Assembly: GCA_037783545.1 (NCBI GenBank)
Contig: JBBELK010000620.1
Span: 558,001-622,000 of the forward strand
DNA from: Henricia sp. BOLD:AAB3569
Taxonomy: Eukaryota; Echinodermata; Asteroidea; Spinulosida; Echinasteridae
Reading direction: 5' to 3'
Length of the DNA stretch: 64,000 nt
Numbering within the stretch: the first letter of the stretch is position 1; the number at the start of each line of letters is the position of its first letter. Under the pieces are notes generated by a model. The model saw only the letters and a list, made by a program, of their open reading frames with translations, was not told the origin of the DNA and ran no database searches. Below are positions 24,141 to 34,585 of the stretch, in pieces. The translations under genes and the position numbers were made by a program.

Positions 24141-24931
24141 CAGGGTGTATACAAAAAAAAGGAAACCCAACTTAAAATAGTCACTGTGGCAAAACTATAC
24201 ATTTTACAGCAGAAACCATGGTATCGTCTAAAAGTAGACGACAAATGCTTTCCGACGATACTTCATTCATGAATTTTCGTTTACGCATCGCTGAGCAGCA
24301 GTGTGTTGGAATTTGGGTCAATTATTCGACGTGGCTCACTTTCCAAGTCACTGAAATCAACGTGCTCCTTTCATAATTGATTTGGGTGTAACTGGAAATG
24401 TCTTTGCTGATTATGCAACCACTTGTGGATAAGCCTAAGAGCTCTGACAGGCCTTCAGACAGTGTGTGTACCTGAGATCACAATGGTTCAGCTTACACCA
24501 GAACAGAGAATCTTTGTGGTGAAGACTTACCACGAAACCAGAAGTTTTCAGGCCACTCAGAATGCGTTCGCAGAAACTTTCCCTGAGACGTCGATGCCAA
24601 CTGTGTCTTGAGAGGGGAGGGGGGCATGTGGAGGGCATTGGACAGTGAAAAAAGTTAAATGTGTTTGGAAATTTCTTGAATAAAATTTCAGAGAAAAAAA
24701 CACGAGTCAGTGTTAATTTTGTTGCATATCAGAGTGAGCCACCTCCAAAAATTGACCCAAATTCCAACACACTGCTGCTCAGCGATGCGTAACCGAAAAT
24801 TCATGAATGAAGTATCGTCGGAAAGCGTTTGTCGTCTACTTTTAGATGATACCATGGTTTCTGCTGTAAAATGTATAGTTTTGCCACAGTGACTATTTTA
24901 AGTTGGGTTTCCTTTTTTTTGATACACCCTG
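24141..24931. mobile_element. Tc1/mariner-like deletion derivative with about 200-bp terminal inverted repeats
   Basis: Inverted termini CAGGGTGTATAC and ATACACCCTG are flanked by TA on each side (24139-24140 and 24932-24933). The inverted repeats extend inwards for about 200 bp, through text such as ACTATACATTTTACAGCAG. The centre encodes a short fragment from 24483 (MVQLTPEQRIFVVKTYHET) that resembles the N-terminal helix-turn-helix of mariner-type transposases, then breaks. No catalytic domain remains. Confidence 0.75.
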
Positions 24932-25186
24932 TATGTAAAATTGCAGATCCAACATCTTACGTATGAAAACACTGCGCCACAATAGACGGCCGAAGTGTGA
25001 CGTTTTGCCATGGCAATTGGCTCTAAACATCATGGCCGTCGGGGAAAGTACCATTGCAAAAGCACTGGGGACACGGTTTAGTGATTTTTAGTGTAGAGCA
25101 ATTTTACAGGCAACAAAAGATGACGTATTAATTTCGTAACAGTAACGTTACAGTAATGTAACGTAACAGTTGAGGTCAAATAGGCC

Positions 25187-25455
25187 GTATTCCTGAACGT
25201 GGAGGGCGCTGTCAAGTGGTCCGCGCCCATCGTGCGTCATGTTCGAACACAAAACGCGCTACGCGCACACGCCTTCCAAACGTTTATTTTGAATGGAAAT
25301 CTGTGCGCGTGACACAGGTCTCCGCGTACGCGACTTTTCCCCACGTACGTACGTATGCACGTACCCCCACTTTTCTACTGTCGTCTATGGACATTTCCCC
25401 CCAAATCACCTTGTTCGAGCGCCCTCACGCGTTCAGGAATACGGTCTATAAGATC
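25187..25455. mobile_element. Short inverted-repeat element with GTATTCCTGAACG termini
   Basis: GCCGTATTCCTGAACGTG on the left and CGCGTTCAGGAATACGGTC on the right are inverted. GAGGGCGCT and AGCGCCCTC are inverted just inside. A partial copy is at 15446-15680. No coding capacity. Confidence 0.7.
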
Positions 25456-26354
25456 GACCGGGCGCAATCACCTGGGGCCAATTTCATGGCACTGATAAGC
25501 ACATAAATTGTATTGATCCTCGGTTTGTTCATAGACTATCGACTGGTTCAAATAAATCGTGATTTTTGGCTAGGCCCGTGGCCCAGTCTTCGGACAGTAC
25601 AAACTCTGATCCCCCATAGCAAATGCACACAAAGGAGGAAGGATATCACTCCATAATTCCTCCATATATCACTCCATAATTCCTGCTATAATATACAGAC
25701 ATTACAAAAATTATGCACATTTTCAACCGCAGCGAGTAAGCTCTGTGCATATATAGCGCATGGTGTGATGTGTGGGCTGATGTCCATGTGCTTGTGTTGT
25801 GACGAACATGAGAACACTCATTCATGGTGATTGCCCAATCAGAAAACAGGAAAACGCGCCTGATTATCGAAAGACCAAATTAGCTGTGCGAGCATGTGGG
25901 ATTGTGTCGCTGTTCCGTTAATTGCTGGTCTACCCCAGCCCTGATAATATGCATGCACCTCTGAGACAAACACTCAGTTCTGTATTGTTTCATAGTTCAC
26001 TCAGCCGGGCCACGTCGAATCTATAAGGGCACTTGTATTGTCCTTGCGACATTGAAAATAATTTTTGATATTACATAATGTATGTAATATTGGGTCCGAC
26101 TGACCGTTCATGCAGCTCATTTTCACTCCACGTACAGGGAAGGATTTTGTTCAATCCCTTTTTATATCCTGTTTTTCTATTACTATAGTTAAGAGATTGA
26201 CACAGCAAATAGTGAATCATTAATCGCCAATTTATTTAACCCAGCTAAATTAACCCTAAACTCAGAGTAACAAAAATTTATCATAACAGCCTTGGAAAAC
26301 AACGGTGAAGAATATCCGATTTTTCTTTTCAATACCGAAAGATGGTACATGTAT

Positions 26355-26495
26355 CGTGGCGTACAAGGGACATCGCAAATCGCAAATATATTTGCAATGT
26401 CGCACATTTTTTCGCAAATATGTTTGCAAATATTTGCAAAGATTTTTGCGAAAATTGTGCGACATGGCAAATATTTGCAAACATATTTGCGATGA
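26355..26495. repeat. GCAAATATTTGC palindrome cluster
   Basis: Alternating GCAAATATTTGC and its variants build a nearly self-complementary stretch. GTCGCACA and TGTGCGAC are mirrored around AAAGATTTTTGCG. It is separate from the ACGCGT block that follows. Confidence 0.75.
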
Positions 26496-26533
26496 TACCT
26501 CGTGTCAACGTAACGTATGTGAACTCTTATGGG

Positions 26534-26909
26534 AAGCCAAAAGGCTCATTAACGTATTGCGGCAAGGCGTTGCGAAAATATCACAACGCGTTGCGAAAAA
26601 TATCACAACGGGTTGTGCTATCATCCACTCAGAACACTGTATTTCTGCAACGTGTTGCTAAAAATAGACTCGCGACGTGTTGTGAGGTGTCCAAAAACGC
26701 GTTGCGAACATCTCACAACGCGTTGCCAGATATCCACAACGCGTTGTGCGATGTTTCGCAACGCGTTGTTGGACATCTCACAACACGTTGCGAGTCTGTT
26801 TTTAGCAACACCTTTTAAGAAATACAGTGTTCTGATTGGATGATAGCGCAACCCGTTGTGATATTTTCGCAACGCGTTGCCGCAATACGTTATGACCTTT
26901 TGGCTTGCC
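26534..26909. mobile_element. Foldback element built from CAACGCGTTG motifs
   Basis: The outer sequences GCCAAAAGGCTCATTAACG and CGTTATGACCTTTTGGC are inverted, as are the inner blocks CAGAACACTGTATTTC and GAAATACAGTGTTCTG. The whole 376 bp reads almost the same on both strands. The 10-bp perfect palindrome CAACGCGTTG or a one-base variant recurs about ten times. Confidence 0.85.
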
Positions 26910-26988
26910 ATATTAAAAAAAACTCTTGCTACATTTCGTTGAACCGTATCCGGGCAACCACGGACAATGAGCCACACAGGTCTACTTC

Positions 26989-27121
26989 GGGCGTGTTTGT
27001 TTCGGACGAATCTGCCGATCCCGATCCGCGCAGATGATTCAGCGCTATGCATAGTTGAACCTAGCTGAACCATCTGCGCAGATCTCGGGATCGGCGGATT
27101 CGTCCGAAACAAACACGCCCT
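26989..27121. repeat. Hairpin with about 50-bp arms
   Basis: GGGCGTGTTTGTTTCGGACG on the left is the exact inverse of CGTCCGAAACAAACACGCCC on the right. The arms continue with ATCTGCCGATCCCGATC and its near-inverse GATCTCGGGATCGGCGGAT around a short loop. Confidence 0.85.
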
Positions 27122-27231
27122 ATTTCTCGGGTGATCCCCTGAAGGTGATCAGATAATTATTTATACAGGAATTCGGGTGGAGTAAGATTAAACAATGGAA
27201 CAGCACGTAGTACCGAATATAAGCTTTACAG

Positions 27232-27862
27232 TCACTTCGCCCCATGTCAGTTCGCCCCATACCACTTCGCCCCATTGTCACTTCACCCCACTGCCACTTC
27301 GCCCAATGCCACTTCGCCCCACCTATGCTATTTAGCCGGCAGTCAGTCGATAACATAGGAAAACGCTAATTGATGTTTATGTTTATTATTTAACCTTTTT
27401 CAATTAAACTTTGAAAATTAACCCTTAGGGGCCTACTTAGTTTCTTTTGATTTCTAATTAAACTACATGTATATTACATTTAGTTTAAAAAAAAAAAAAA
27501 AAATTAATTTAACTTTAAAAACGAAACTTTGATTTTATATTTTTTTTATAAATAAAATAAAATATCTTTAATGTCTATAGGCCTATTTTAACTTTTTGAA
27601 AACGGCCTAAAATTGATTTGGAAGTAAAAAAAAAAACTCGAACTTATTTTTAAAAACAATTACTTGACGGTTTGTGACTACTTTCCGACGGTTCCCGACT
27701 GCTCCTTTATTGACTGACTGCCGGCTAAATAGCATAGGTGGGGCGAAGTGGCAATGGGGCAAAGTGGCGATGGGGCGAATTGGCGATGGGGCGAATTGGC
27801 AATGGGGCGAAGTGGTATGGGGCGAACTGACATATGGGGCTAAGTGGAAATGGGGCGAAGCG
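27232..27862. mobile_element. Inverted pair of GGGGCGAAGTGG minisatellites flanking an AT-rich core
   Basis: The left arm (27232-27351) repeats CACTTCGCCCCA-type units and ends TAGCCGGCAGTCAGTC. The right arm (27709-27862) starts GACTGACTGCCGGCTA and repeats GGGGCGAAGTGGCAAT-type units. The roughly 360 bp between is AT-rich with poly-A/T runs. Unit number differs between arms. It lies about 215 bp upstream of the second ELOVL6 start. Confidence 0.8.
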
Positions 27863-28076
27863 TCCGACACCTGAATATAACATTTCCTACCTCCATGATA
27901 TCACCGTGATTGCAAGCAGAGTGCTTGGGAAAAACCTCGTGCGCATATTATTATTTAAATCGCTAGGAATTTTGTCATTCCGAAGGACGGTCTTGGCGTA
28001 GCAGTAGTCTGTGAGTGAGTTAATTGCTTGTCATCTGAGGTGCATTTTGCGGACCGTGCCAGTTCTGTGTTCAGTA

Positions 28077-28949
28077 ATGGCGTTCATCTTTCCCTCACGG
28101 ATGGAGGACGTTGTCATAAACTCGACACTTCGCCCCTATGAACCGTACGTAGCGTTCGATTTCGAAAGTAATTTTCGTGCGGAAGAGAAGATATGGTGGC
28201 TGCAGAACAACTGGCGGATGTCGCTGCTTCTGAGCGCCGTGTACGTGGCTCTGGTCTTCGGGGGACGCTGGTACATGACCACCCGTAAGCCGTTCGATCT
28301 ACGCATCGCACTGGCCGTTTGGTCTGCCGGTCTTGCGGTGTTCAGCTGGGCCGGAGCGTTACGGAGTCTCGCAAGCACCTATGACGTGATCAAGAACTAC
28401 GGCTGGCACGCCACCGTGTGTGACCCGATCGTCTTCAAGGGTGTATCTGGCTACTGGCTCTGGCTGTTCACGCTGAGTAAACTCCCCGAGCTCGTAGACA
28501 CCGCTTTCATCGTCCTTCGGAAGCAGAATCTAATCTTCCTCCACTGGTATCATCACATCACCGTCCTGATGTACTCTTGGTACACCTACCCCCAAGTGGT
28601 GTCGCTGGCCCGTTGTTTCTTCGCCATGAACTTTACCGTTCACTCGCTGATGTACTCCTACTACGCCATACGAGCTTCCAGATTGGCCCGCATTCCAAAT
28701 TGGGTCGGTATAGTCATCACCTCCCTCCAAATCACCCAGATGCTGATCGGATGCGTTGCCAATGGTTACGCCTACTCCATCCGGAAGAGCGGCGGTGCAT
28801 GTGCCACAAACGACGAGAACCTGCAAGTTTCCTTTCTGATGTACTCCAGCTACCTTCTCCTCTTCGTCTATTTCTTCTACGAGAGATACTTGGCCAAGTC
28901 ACGCCCATCGGCCATTGACGAGAAATTGCAAGAAAAGAAGGGACAGTGA
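28077..28949 (+). CDS. ELOVL6: ELOVL6-type very-long-chain fatty acid elongase, intronless copy 2
   Basis: Same enzyme class as the gene at 18979: acyl-CoA chain elongation in the ER membrane. It is 290 codons from the ATG in GTAATGGCG (good context). The frame stays open 66 bp further upstream but without an ATG. Motifs: KLPELVDT, histidine box HWYHH at 156-160, NFTVHSLMYSYYAIRA, QITQMLIGC, and a lysine-rich end EKLQEKKGQ. It aligns with copy 1 without gaps through the core (GGRWYM/LGRLYM, NPWV-like IPNWV, NGYAYSIR), clearly a duplicate. Codon use is GC-richer than the flanks. No intron is present in either copy, which suggests an intronless ancestor duplicated locally. Substrate preference of each copy cannot be read from the sequence. 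Confidence 0.95.
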   Translation: MAFIFPSRMEDVVINSTLRPYEPYVAFDFESNFRAEEKIWWLQNNWRMSLLLSAVYVALVFGGRWYMTTRKPFDLRIALAVWSAGLAVFSWAGALRSLASTYDVIKNYGWHATVCDPIVFKGVSGYWLWLFTLSKLPELVDTAFIVLRKQNLIFLHWYHHITVLMYSWYTYPQVVSLARCFFAMNFTVHSLMYSYYAIRASRLARIPNWVGIVITSLQITQMLIGCVANGYAYSIRKSGGACATNDENLQVSFLMYSSYLLLFVYFFYERYLAKSRPSAIDEKLQEKKGQ

Positions 28950-30048
28950 ACGATTTACTTGAACGAGTGTTCTCATGTTTGCAATGTAATTTCCCCTACG
29001 TTAAGCCTGTACTAATCATCCTTTAAAAACAATTATGGTACTAATTGACGGAAAGACTGTCAAAAAAGTGCTTATGCTGTTTGTTCATTTTGTTCACTAA
29101 ACATTTTGAAAGTGACTGTTACTCATTTAGAATCCCATTGGATTTTGTAGAGATGAAAAATGCTTGAAATGATACCTAATACATGTCGTGAAAATAGTTT
29201 TGTTTTGTCTGCTGCAAAAATAAGCCACTGAAATCGAACGTTTATTATAGTTCATATATAATTATATTACTTTTTTAAAATTATTTTTATTATTTTTTAT
29301 TATTAGCCAATAGAACTGACAATTTTAAGTCGATGGCAGACGTCAAAGTATTTATGAGATATACGAGTTTAAAATTTTGCAATACAAAAATCACAGGAGA
29401 GTAGATGAGATAGTTTATTTGTCCAAGACAAGTTCGATTTTTTTTCCAAAATTGCATAGTTGCCACGATTTTGTTAAAGATTAGATGTGTTTTGAAAAGA
29501 CGTGTGTTCGTGTCAGAAACATTTATTCTATGCAGAACAAACTGTAGCTGTAAATCCATTATATAACCAAGTACAAACATTTAAGTACTGCCTCTTAAAA
29601 CAGGGAAGTTTCGTCAATAGTAATATTTTTTGGTTGCAACATGGCTCGATTTCTGAATGTAGTTAACGTACTCATGCAGGTTTAATTGGTTTAAATGGGT
29701 ACACATTGTGGAGGCGCCCGACTATAAGGCAGCGTTCACATTTCGTGGAAAACCCATCTTCTGTTGCAAGGCCGTTGCTACCACATAGAGTTGTTCACAT
29801 GTGGTAGCAACGGCCTTGCGACAGGAACTTGCCTGTGCGGTGCGCTCACCACTTTGTATGAACTTCGACTCGCCAATCTTTCATAATGCATAATAGGGGG
29901 GAAAATCCACTCGCGTGTTTTGCTGTGATCAATAGCAGCAAGGCCTGGGATATCAGGGAATTTCCACTCTGCGAAGTGACGTTACAATACCTCGGTACGC
30001 ACGATCAGGGAGTGCGTTAAAGGGGCACTGTTTTAAGAGGATGCATGC

Positions 30049-30395
30049 GTGACCCTGGGGAAAAAGGTATAAGTTGAGTTTTTGCGACCATAAGTAGAAA
30101 TCTGTGGTGTATCCACACTCATTAAAATACAAAAACACAATGGAAAATCACGGACATTCCAGGCGGTATATAGGCACTGCCAAGAATTTCCATTGTGTTT
30201 TTGTATTTTAATATTAAAGCGTGGATCCGCCACAGATTTACACTATGAGCAACTGACAATGTAAATTGGGCACACACCATTGTTAATAACAATGGTTTGT
30301 GCCCAATTTCCATTGTTAGTTGCTCATAGTGTTATGGTCGCTGAAACTCTACCTAGCCTGCACAACTTATACTACCCTTTTCAAAAGCGGGTCAC
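30049..30395. mobile_element. Inverted-repeat element with GTGACCC termini, copy 1
   Basis: GTGACCCTGG...GGTATAAGTTGAG on the left mirrors CAACTTATACTACC...GGGTCAC on the right. A nested inverted block AAAACACAATGGAAA lies inside. The second copy is at 47232-47565. Confidence 0.75.
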
Positions 30396-31757
30396 ATATG
30401 TCGTCACAGCAGAAGACGTGAATGTGATTTTCCTCCCTTGAATTAAGACTAGTGATTCCATAGAGTTAGATATAGAAAACTAGAGTGCGCACTCCCAGTA
30501 CATGATATGCCGATATGGACGCCGCCATTTTGGCGTAACGCTATGGGTGCCCGGTGGGCAAAGCTGTGTTGCCCACTTTGCACTCGTAGCATTAAGCAAA
30601 CATGGCGCTGCCCACACACGTGACTTGAATAGCTAGTGCACTCTCTAGGTTTCTATATATAACTCTGAGTGATGTGACGCATGCGAAACCTGGAGGTTTC
30701 TTTCCTCATGTACGTCAGTTGTACTGTTCGCTCATTATTTCTTCAAAGTGTGACGTGTTGCCATGGTAATTGGCTCTAAACATCATGGCCGTCGAAAACA
30801 TTGCAAAAGCACAGGGACATGGTATGGTTCAGTGATTTTTAGTGTAGAGCCATTGCCTAGGCAACTAACAAAAGATGACCTAACTCTGGCAGTCTATTTG
30901 ACATGCGACCTCATTCCTAAACCAAATTTTGTATGTATGTATATCATTGCTTCTATTCGACTAATTAATGTTCAGAACCATTGTGGAATTTGACGTCACA
31001 TGTCGGTTTCTCATAACATTTGTTGAGACAGAGGAAATAGTATCAGAACATGGTTCTAATAAACTGGATTTTCCAAAGAAAACTTCAGAAGACGGCAAAA
31101 TCATTAACCTGATTTTATACAAATATTTATTCCAAGATGCACAAAAATAAGCTTAATCAGTCAGAAGGTTTAAATATTTATCAAAGAGATATAAAAAGAA
31201 ATAAATTTATAACACACTGTACTTTGAATTTCATTCACCAAAAAAAATATAAAAACATTTTACAACCGCTTTTAGGTAAACTGATTTGAGCAATGTGTAC
31301 AACTCATATAAAGAGCTTCTCTCGATTAAAGCACCCTGCCAATAATTTAAATTAATAACGGCCAATTAACAGCAAATGTCGCAAATATAAAGTGATTACA
31401 GAACAATATTTATTTGAAAATATTTTATGTAAATGTAAAAAAAACAATGGTAAGGCTAAAAAAAAAAATTGTTCTGGTCGGACCGGAATTGATGCGGCGA
31501 CGCGGGTTTTTTTTCTCCTTCCACCTCTCCATCGCACACAGATTCGTACACAGTAAGGCCTATATAGTAAACTTGCAGAGCCGTCACAACACTGGATGTT
31601 CTGAGAGTTTTCACTCCACAAACAATGGACACGGGAATAAGTGGCATTATTCAGCTCAGACACGCTCTAATCCACACGCTCTAATTCACAATTCCTTGTT
31701 GTGTCGCGTCAGAACTAGCCGCCATTGTTGCAGCTGATTAAACAACCTCATACTCAC

Positions 31758-31812
31758 CATCATCCGAATATATTGCCCTGAGTACGAGGTCGAGCTGCTC
31801 GGGAAAATACAT
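31758..31812 (-). other. Orphan exon-like sequence: ATG, 18 codons, strong donor
   Basis: On the minus strand, an ATG opens an 18-codon frame (MYFPEQLDLVLRAIYSDD) ending in phase 1 at a consensus donor, GATG/GTGAGT. It looks like the first exon of an elongase of the ELOVL1/2/4/5/7 type. However, the spliced ELOVL gene at 32174-33724 lies on its 5' side, and no downstream exon was found on its 3' side. It may be a relic of a duplicated first exon or chance. Confidence 0.25.
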
Positions 31813-32173
31813 AGACTTGTTCCCATTCCTTAGTCTACAGGATTGGCGATCAGTCTAGAAAATGTGAGGCAGTTGTTTTAGCTGCCGCAGGGAAAAAATA
31901 AGATTGACGAGCATGCTTGAAATTGACGCGTGCCCAGACCAGAACATCTTTTTTTTCTTCTTTTTTTTTGGCCTAATTAATGCAAATATTCGTGATAAGT
32001 AGTAGTAAACATGAAGCACATAAATCAAGTAAATAGTTGTTACTAGTATCGTGCCTCTTTTTGTTGCAAAATGTGTCTGTTGGCAAAATTTACGAATAAT
32101 TTTCAAAAATAATAAAAAATAAAAAAAACCTTGGAATAATGGAAATTAAAATATAAATTCAAATAATTTGTAA

Positions 32174-33724
32174 TTATTGTGATTTTGTCAGTTCTTTAGG
32201 ATTTCTCGATTTAAAAAAAGAGGAAACATAAAAGCTTCCAAAAAGGCCGATCATGGTCAAGCAGAAAAATATTGAGTAGAAACAGAAGCCGTGATGCAGG
32301 TAACCAGCTGTGCAGTGAACTAAGATGATTAGGAACTGGCTGATCTGTATTTGGGTCATGTGTTTCTTCCACGCTGGAGGGTTGTCCGGGTTTGCGGCAC
32401 AACGACCGTAGTAGAAATATAGACAAACGTGAACGAGAGAGTTGAGGCAAAGTGGGAAGGCCACCGCAGCCCACGGAGTTAAGAAGTAACAAAACTCTGC
32501 TAAATTGATCATGGAGGCATGGTGATACACGTGAAGGAACGAGATTTGGCGTCGCTTGTGGCGGAGGATCATGAAGATTGTGTCCAGAAGCTCGATGTAT
32601 TTTGCCAAGAGGTAGAGGAGAAAGGCTTGCTCGAGGGCCGGAGATGTCTCCATGCGGAAGACGGAACGCACGCTGATAATTCCGTAGGAAAAGAGAATGA
32701 AGGTAGCTACGCCGAGGAGGCTGCATGCGTAGTTATACACAACCATTACCTGCAGTGAATGTAACAAGAACTCGATGTTACTGTTAGTGAACCACAGCAA
32801 CATTGTACCTTATTGTTCCGAGGATGGCACGTCATCTTGTATTCCGGCTTGTATTTAGTATTTATTTTTAGAATAATATTTAAAAATAATTTTCCGAGAT
32901 ATGACCTACACTGCACAAGTCACAAGGCATTACAGTATACCATAAGCAGTTTGTCTTAAAAGAGATACACGTATAACATAAATCAAGTGAACCTAAAAAA
33001 GATCATTGTAAGAAGAAGGCTAGTGGTGTTTTAGAGGCCTGAAAAAGTTGAAGGTTTTTAACATGTTTACAACAGTTTGTCTTCTTTGTCGGAAAGAATT
33101 GATTAGTTGATCATGGCTTCAGAACATATGATGCTTGATGAGTCATTTTAAAGAAACATTTCTGATCAACTCTTACCCTTTAAATTTGTTTTGAATATTA
33201 TTATTATTATTATTATTTCTTTCTGGTATTCATACCAAGGATTCATCAATAGTGCTCATTGCACTGTCACTCGTAAGCGCGAGGAAACCCATGAAGAATT
33301 ATAATTATAAATGGCCAGAGACACCGGGGAACCCCCTTGCTCTTCACGAAAGAATGCCCTGGGATCTTTAGAGTGCGTTACCATTACCTAACACACTGGA
33401 CCAAAGGCTTTACATCCCTTCCGAAGGATGGAGCAAGTGCGGTTGAGTGCCTTGCCCAAGGGCACAGGTACCGCAGCGGGATTCGAACCCGCAACCCCAA
33501 GTTTTCACCCATGATTGCGAGTTGATGGCCCTAACCACTCGGCCACGGTACCCCACAATATGCCCGTTTTAAAGCATGAATCAACTTACTCCTCTGAGAT
33601 TCATGGGTTTCGTCATCTTCTGATAAACTGGGGACAGGAACACCATAAGAAGGTACCCCACAGACACGGAAAACGAGAACTGAGCTATGAAGGTCCTCAG
33701 CACATACCAGGCTGAGATTGCCAT
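32174..33724 (-). CDS. ELOVL fatty acid elongase of the ELOVL1/2/4/5/7 branch, 5' end incomplete
   Basis: An ER elongase, but from the branch acting on longer or polyunsaturated chains, recognised by the HVYHH box (residues 118-122 from the ATG used) and LLAKYIELLDTIF. Exons: 33724-33590 (45 codons) and 32749-32174, GT/AG, phase 0; the junction reads NLRG/VMVVYN. Also seen: LNSLVHVCLYFYYG and QISQFLIILVH. From this ATG the protein is 236 residues, about 35-60 short for the family, so an upstream coding exon is likely. The residues just upstream of the ATG read in frame as DPVT, resembling the conserved DPRV of ELOVL N-termini, and a possible acceptor lies just before them. A candidate 5' exon is at 34586-34664. 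The C-terminus lacks an obvious lysine ER-retrieval signal (ends ELTKSQ). The specific subfamily is not assigned. Confidence 0.85.
33218..33552 (-). repeat. tRNA-derived SINE, near full length
   Basis: On the minus strand it begins GGTACCGTGGCCGAGTGG (A box), has GGTTCGAATCCCGC (B box) and an acceptor-like end GCGGTACC, so the head resembles a class II (Leu/Ser-like) tRNA. The body then runs GGCAAGGCACTCAACCGCAC, TCCTTCGGAAGGGATG, CCGGTGTCTCTGGCC, with an (ATT)n tail near 33200. It lies in the elongase intron. Sister copies: 51446-51772 and 11940-12175. Confidence 0.88.
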
Positions 33725-34057
33725 TGTGACAGGGTCTTGCTGTTGCAATCACAGTGCCAGATAAAATGCTGCAGGGAAAAAAATAAACACTGTTAACATC
33801 ATCTACCTTTCATTCAATGGGTAGGTAGGAATTGGGGGAGGGCGTGCACAAATAACTAAGGTAGAAAACTAGAAAGTACAATGTCAATCGGTAGTTTTCA
33901 ATGAACATGCACGACCATCCAGGAACAGTTGTCTTGTTCCCAACTTCATCCACTTAAAAATGAATAGGTCACATGTCCAGCGCGCAGACTCGGGGCATTG
34001 CACCAATGAAAAGTCATTGGTTGGTATGCACGTATGTGAAGAACAATGGGTATTTTG

Positions 34058-34405
34058 TTTGTATACATTGAACAAAGATTTTAAGAAAATTACCTCCTGG
34101 AATCAACTGATTATCCAATTCTAAGATATAAGCCTACTTCCTACTTGCACTTCTGTCAGAAATTTCTGAGATAAATAAATGATAAAACTACTGCAGAGAG
34201 ACAAAATCACAGTGCAAGTGCTCAGTGCGTAGGCGCAACAAAAGAGGCCGCTGCATGCGCGCTAACTGAATGCAATTTGTGAAGGAGAAAATGTGATTTT
34301 TCTTTAGAAAAGCAACTTTTGCGACAAGTGTGCATGTGGAAAGTAAATCTTAGAAATTGATTAAATCTGTTGATTCCAGGAAAATCTTTGTTCAATGTAT
34401 ACAAA
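34058..34405. mobile_element. Inverted-repeat element with GTATACATTGAACAAAG termini
   Basis: GTATACATTGAACAAAGATT on the left is inverted as AATCTTTGTTCAATGTATAC on the right, with CTGGAATCAAC and GTTGATTCCAG just inside. Related partial sequences lie at 20911-21040 and 17385-17460. Confidence 0.8.
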
Positions 34406-34585
34406 AAAATACCGAACAATGTATCTTGTAAACGTCATCCCGCCCCAAGGCCGACTCGAGTCGAGGAAGCTAATCGAACACACCGTTGGTGTGCACAGTT
34501 AAGTTGTGTGTGCACACAACACAGACCCTCTGTCTCTGCTGCCTTATTTAAGAGGAAAATAATCACACTTCGGAGCACTTCTTAC

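Larger units (their letters stand above)
19927..28076. other. Repeat-rich intergenic region between the two ELOVL6-type genes
   Basis: Holds the TTAA elements at 19932-20780 and 22453-22957, a partial inverted-repeat element at about 20911-21250, the Tc1/mariner-like derivative at 24141-24931 and an inverted-repeat element at 25187-25455. It also holds the fold-back blocks at 26355-26495, 26534-26909 and 26989-27121 and the inverted minisatellite pair at 27232-27862. Stretches 21260-22450, 22960-24140 and 25460-26350 are AT-rich with nothing recognised. The 66 bp upstream ORF extension in frame with the second ELOVL6 gene lacks its own ATG. Confidence 0.7.
28950..32173. other. Intergenic region between convergent ELOVL genes
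   Basis: 28950-29700 is AT-rich and holds the 3' UTR of the second ELOVL6. A strong hairpin lies at 29768-29822 (GCAAGGCCGTTGCTACCACA inverted). An inverted-repeat element is at 30049-30395, and an interspersed repeat at 30745-30880 also occurs near 24985-25110. Beyond 30900 it is AT-rich. A YY1-like ATGGCGGC (minus strand, near 31722) and an orphan exon-like sequence at 31758-31812 stand out. No complete gene supported. Confidence 0.65.

Noticed and set aside
26305-27112. Several overlapping ORFs of 90-163 codons
   Set aside because: They arise from the CAACGCGTTG foldback and adjacent palindromes, which lack stops in many frames on both strands. No protein-like composition or splice context.
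28011-28076. Upstream extension of the second ELOVL6 frame as true N-terminus
   Set aside because: It begins with GTG, not ATG. The ATG at 28077 has good context and gives a family-like length.
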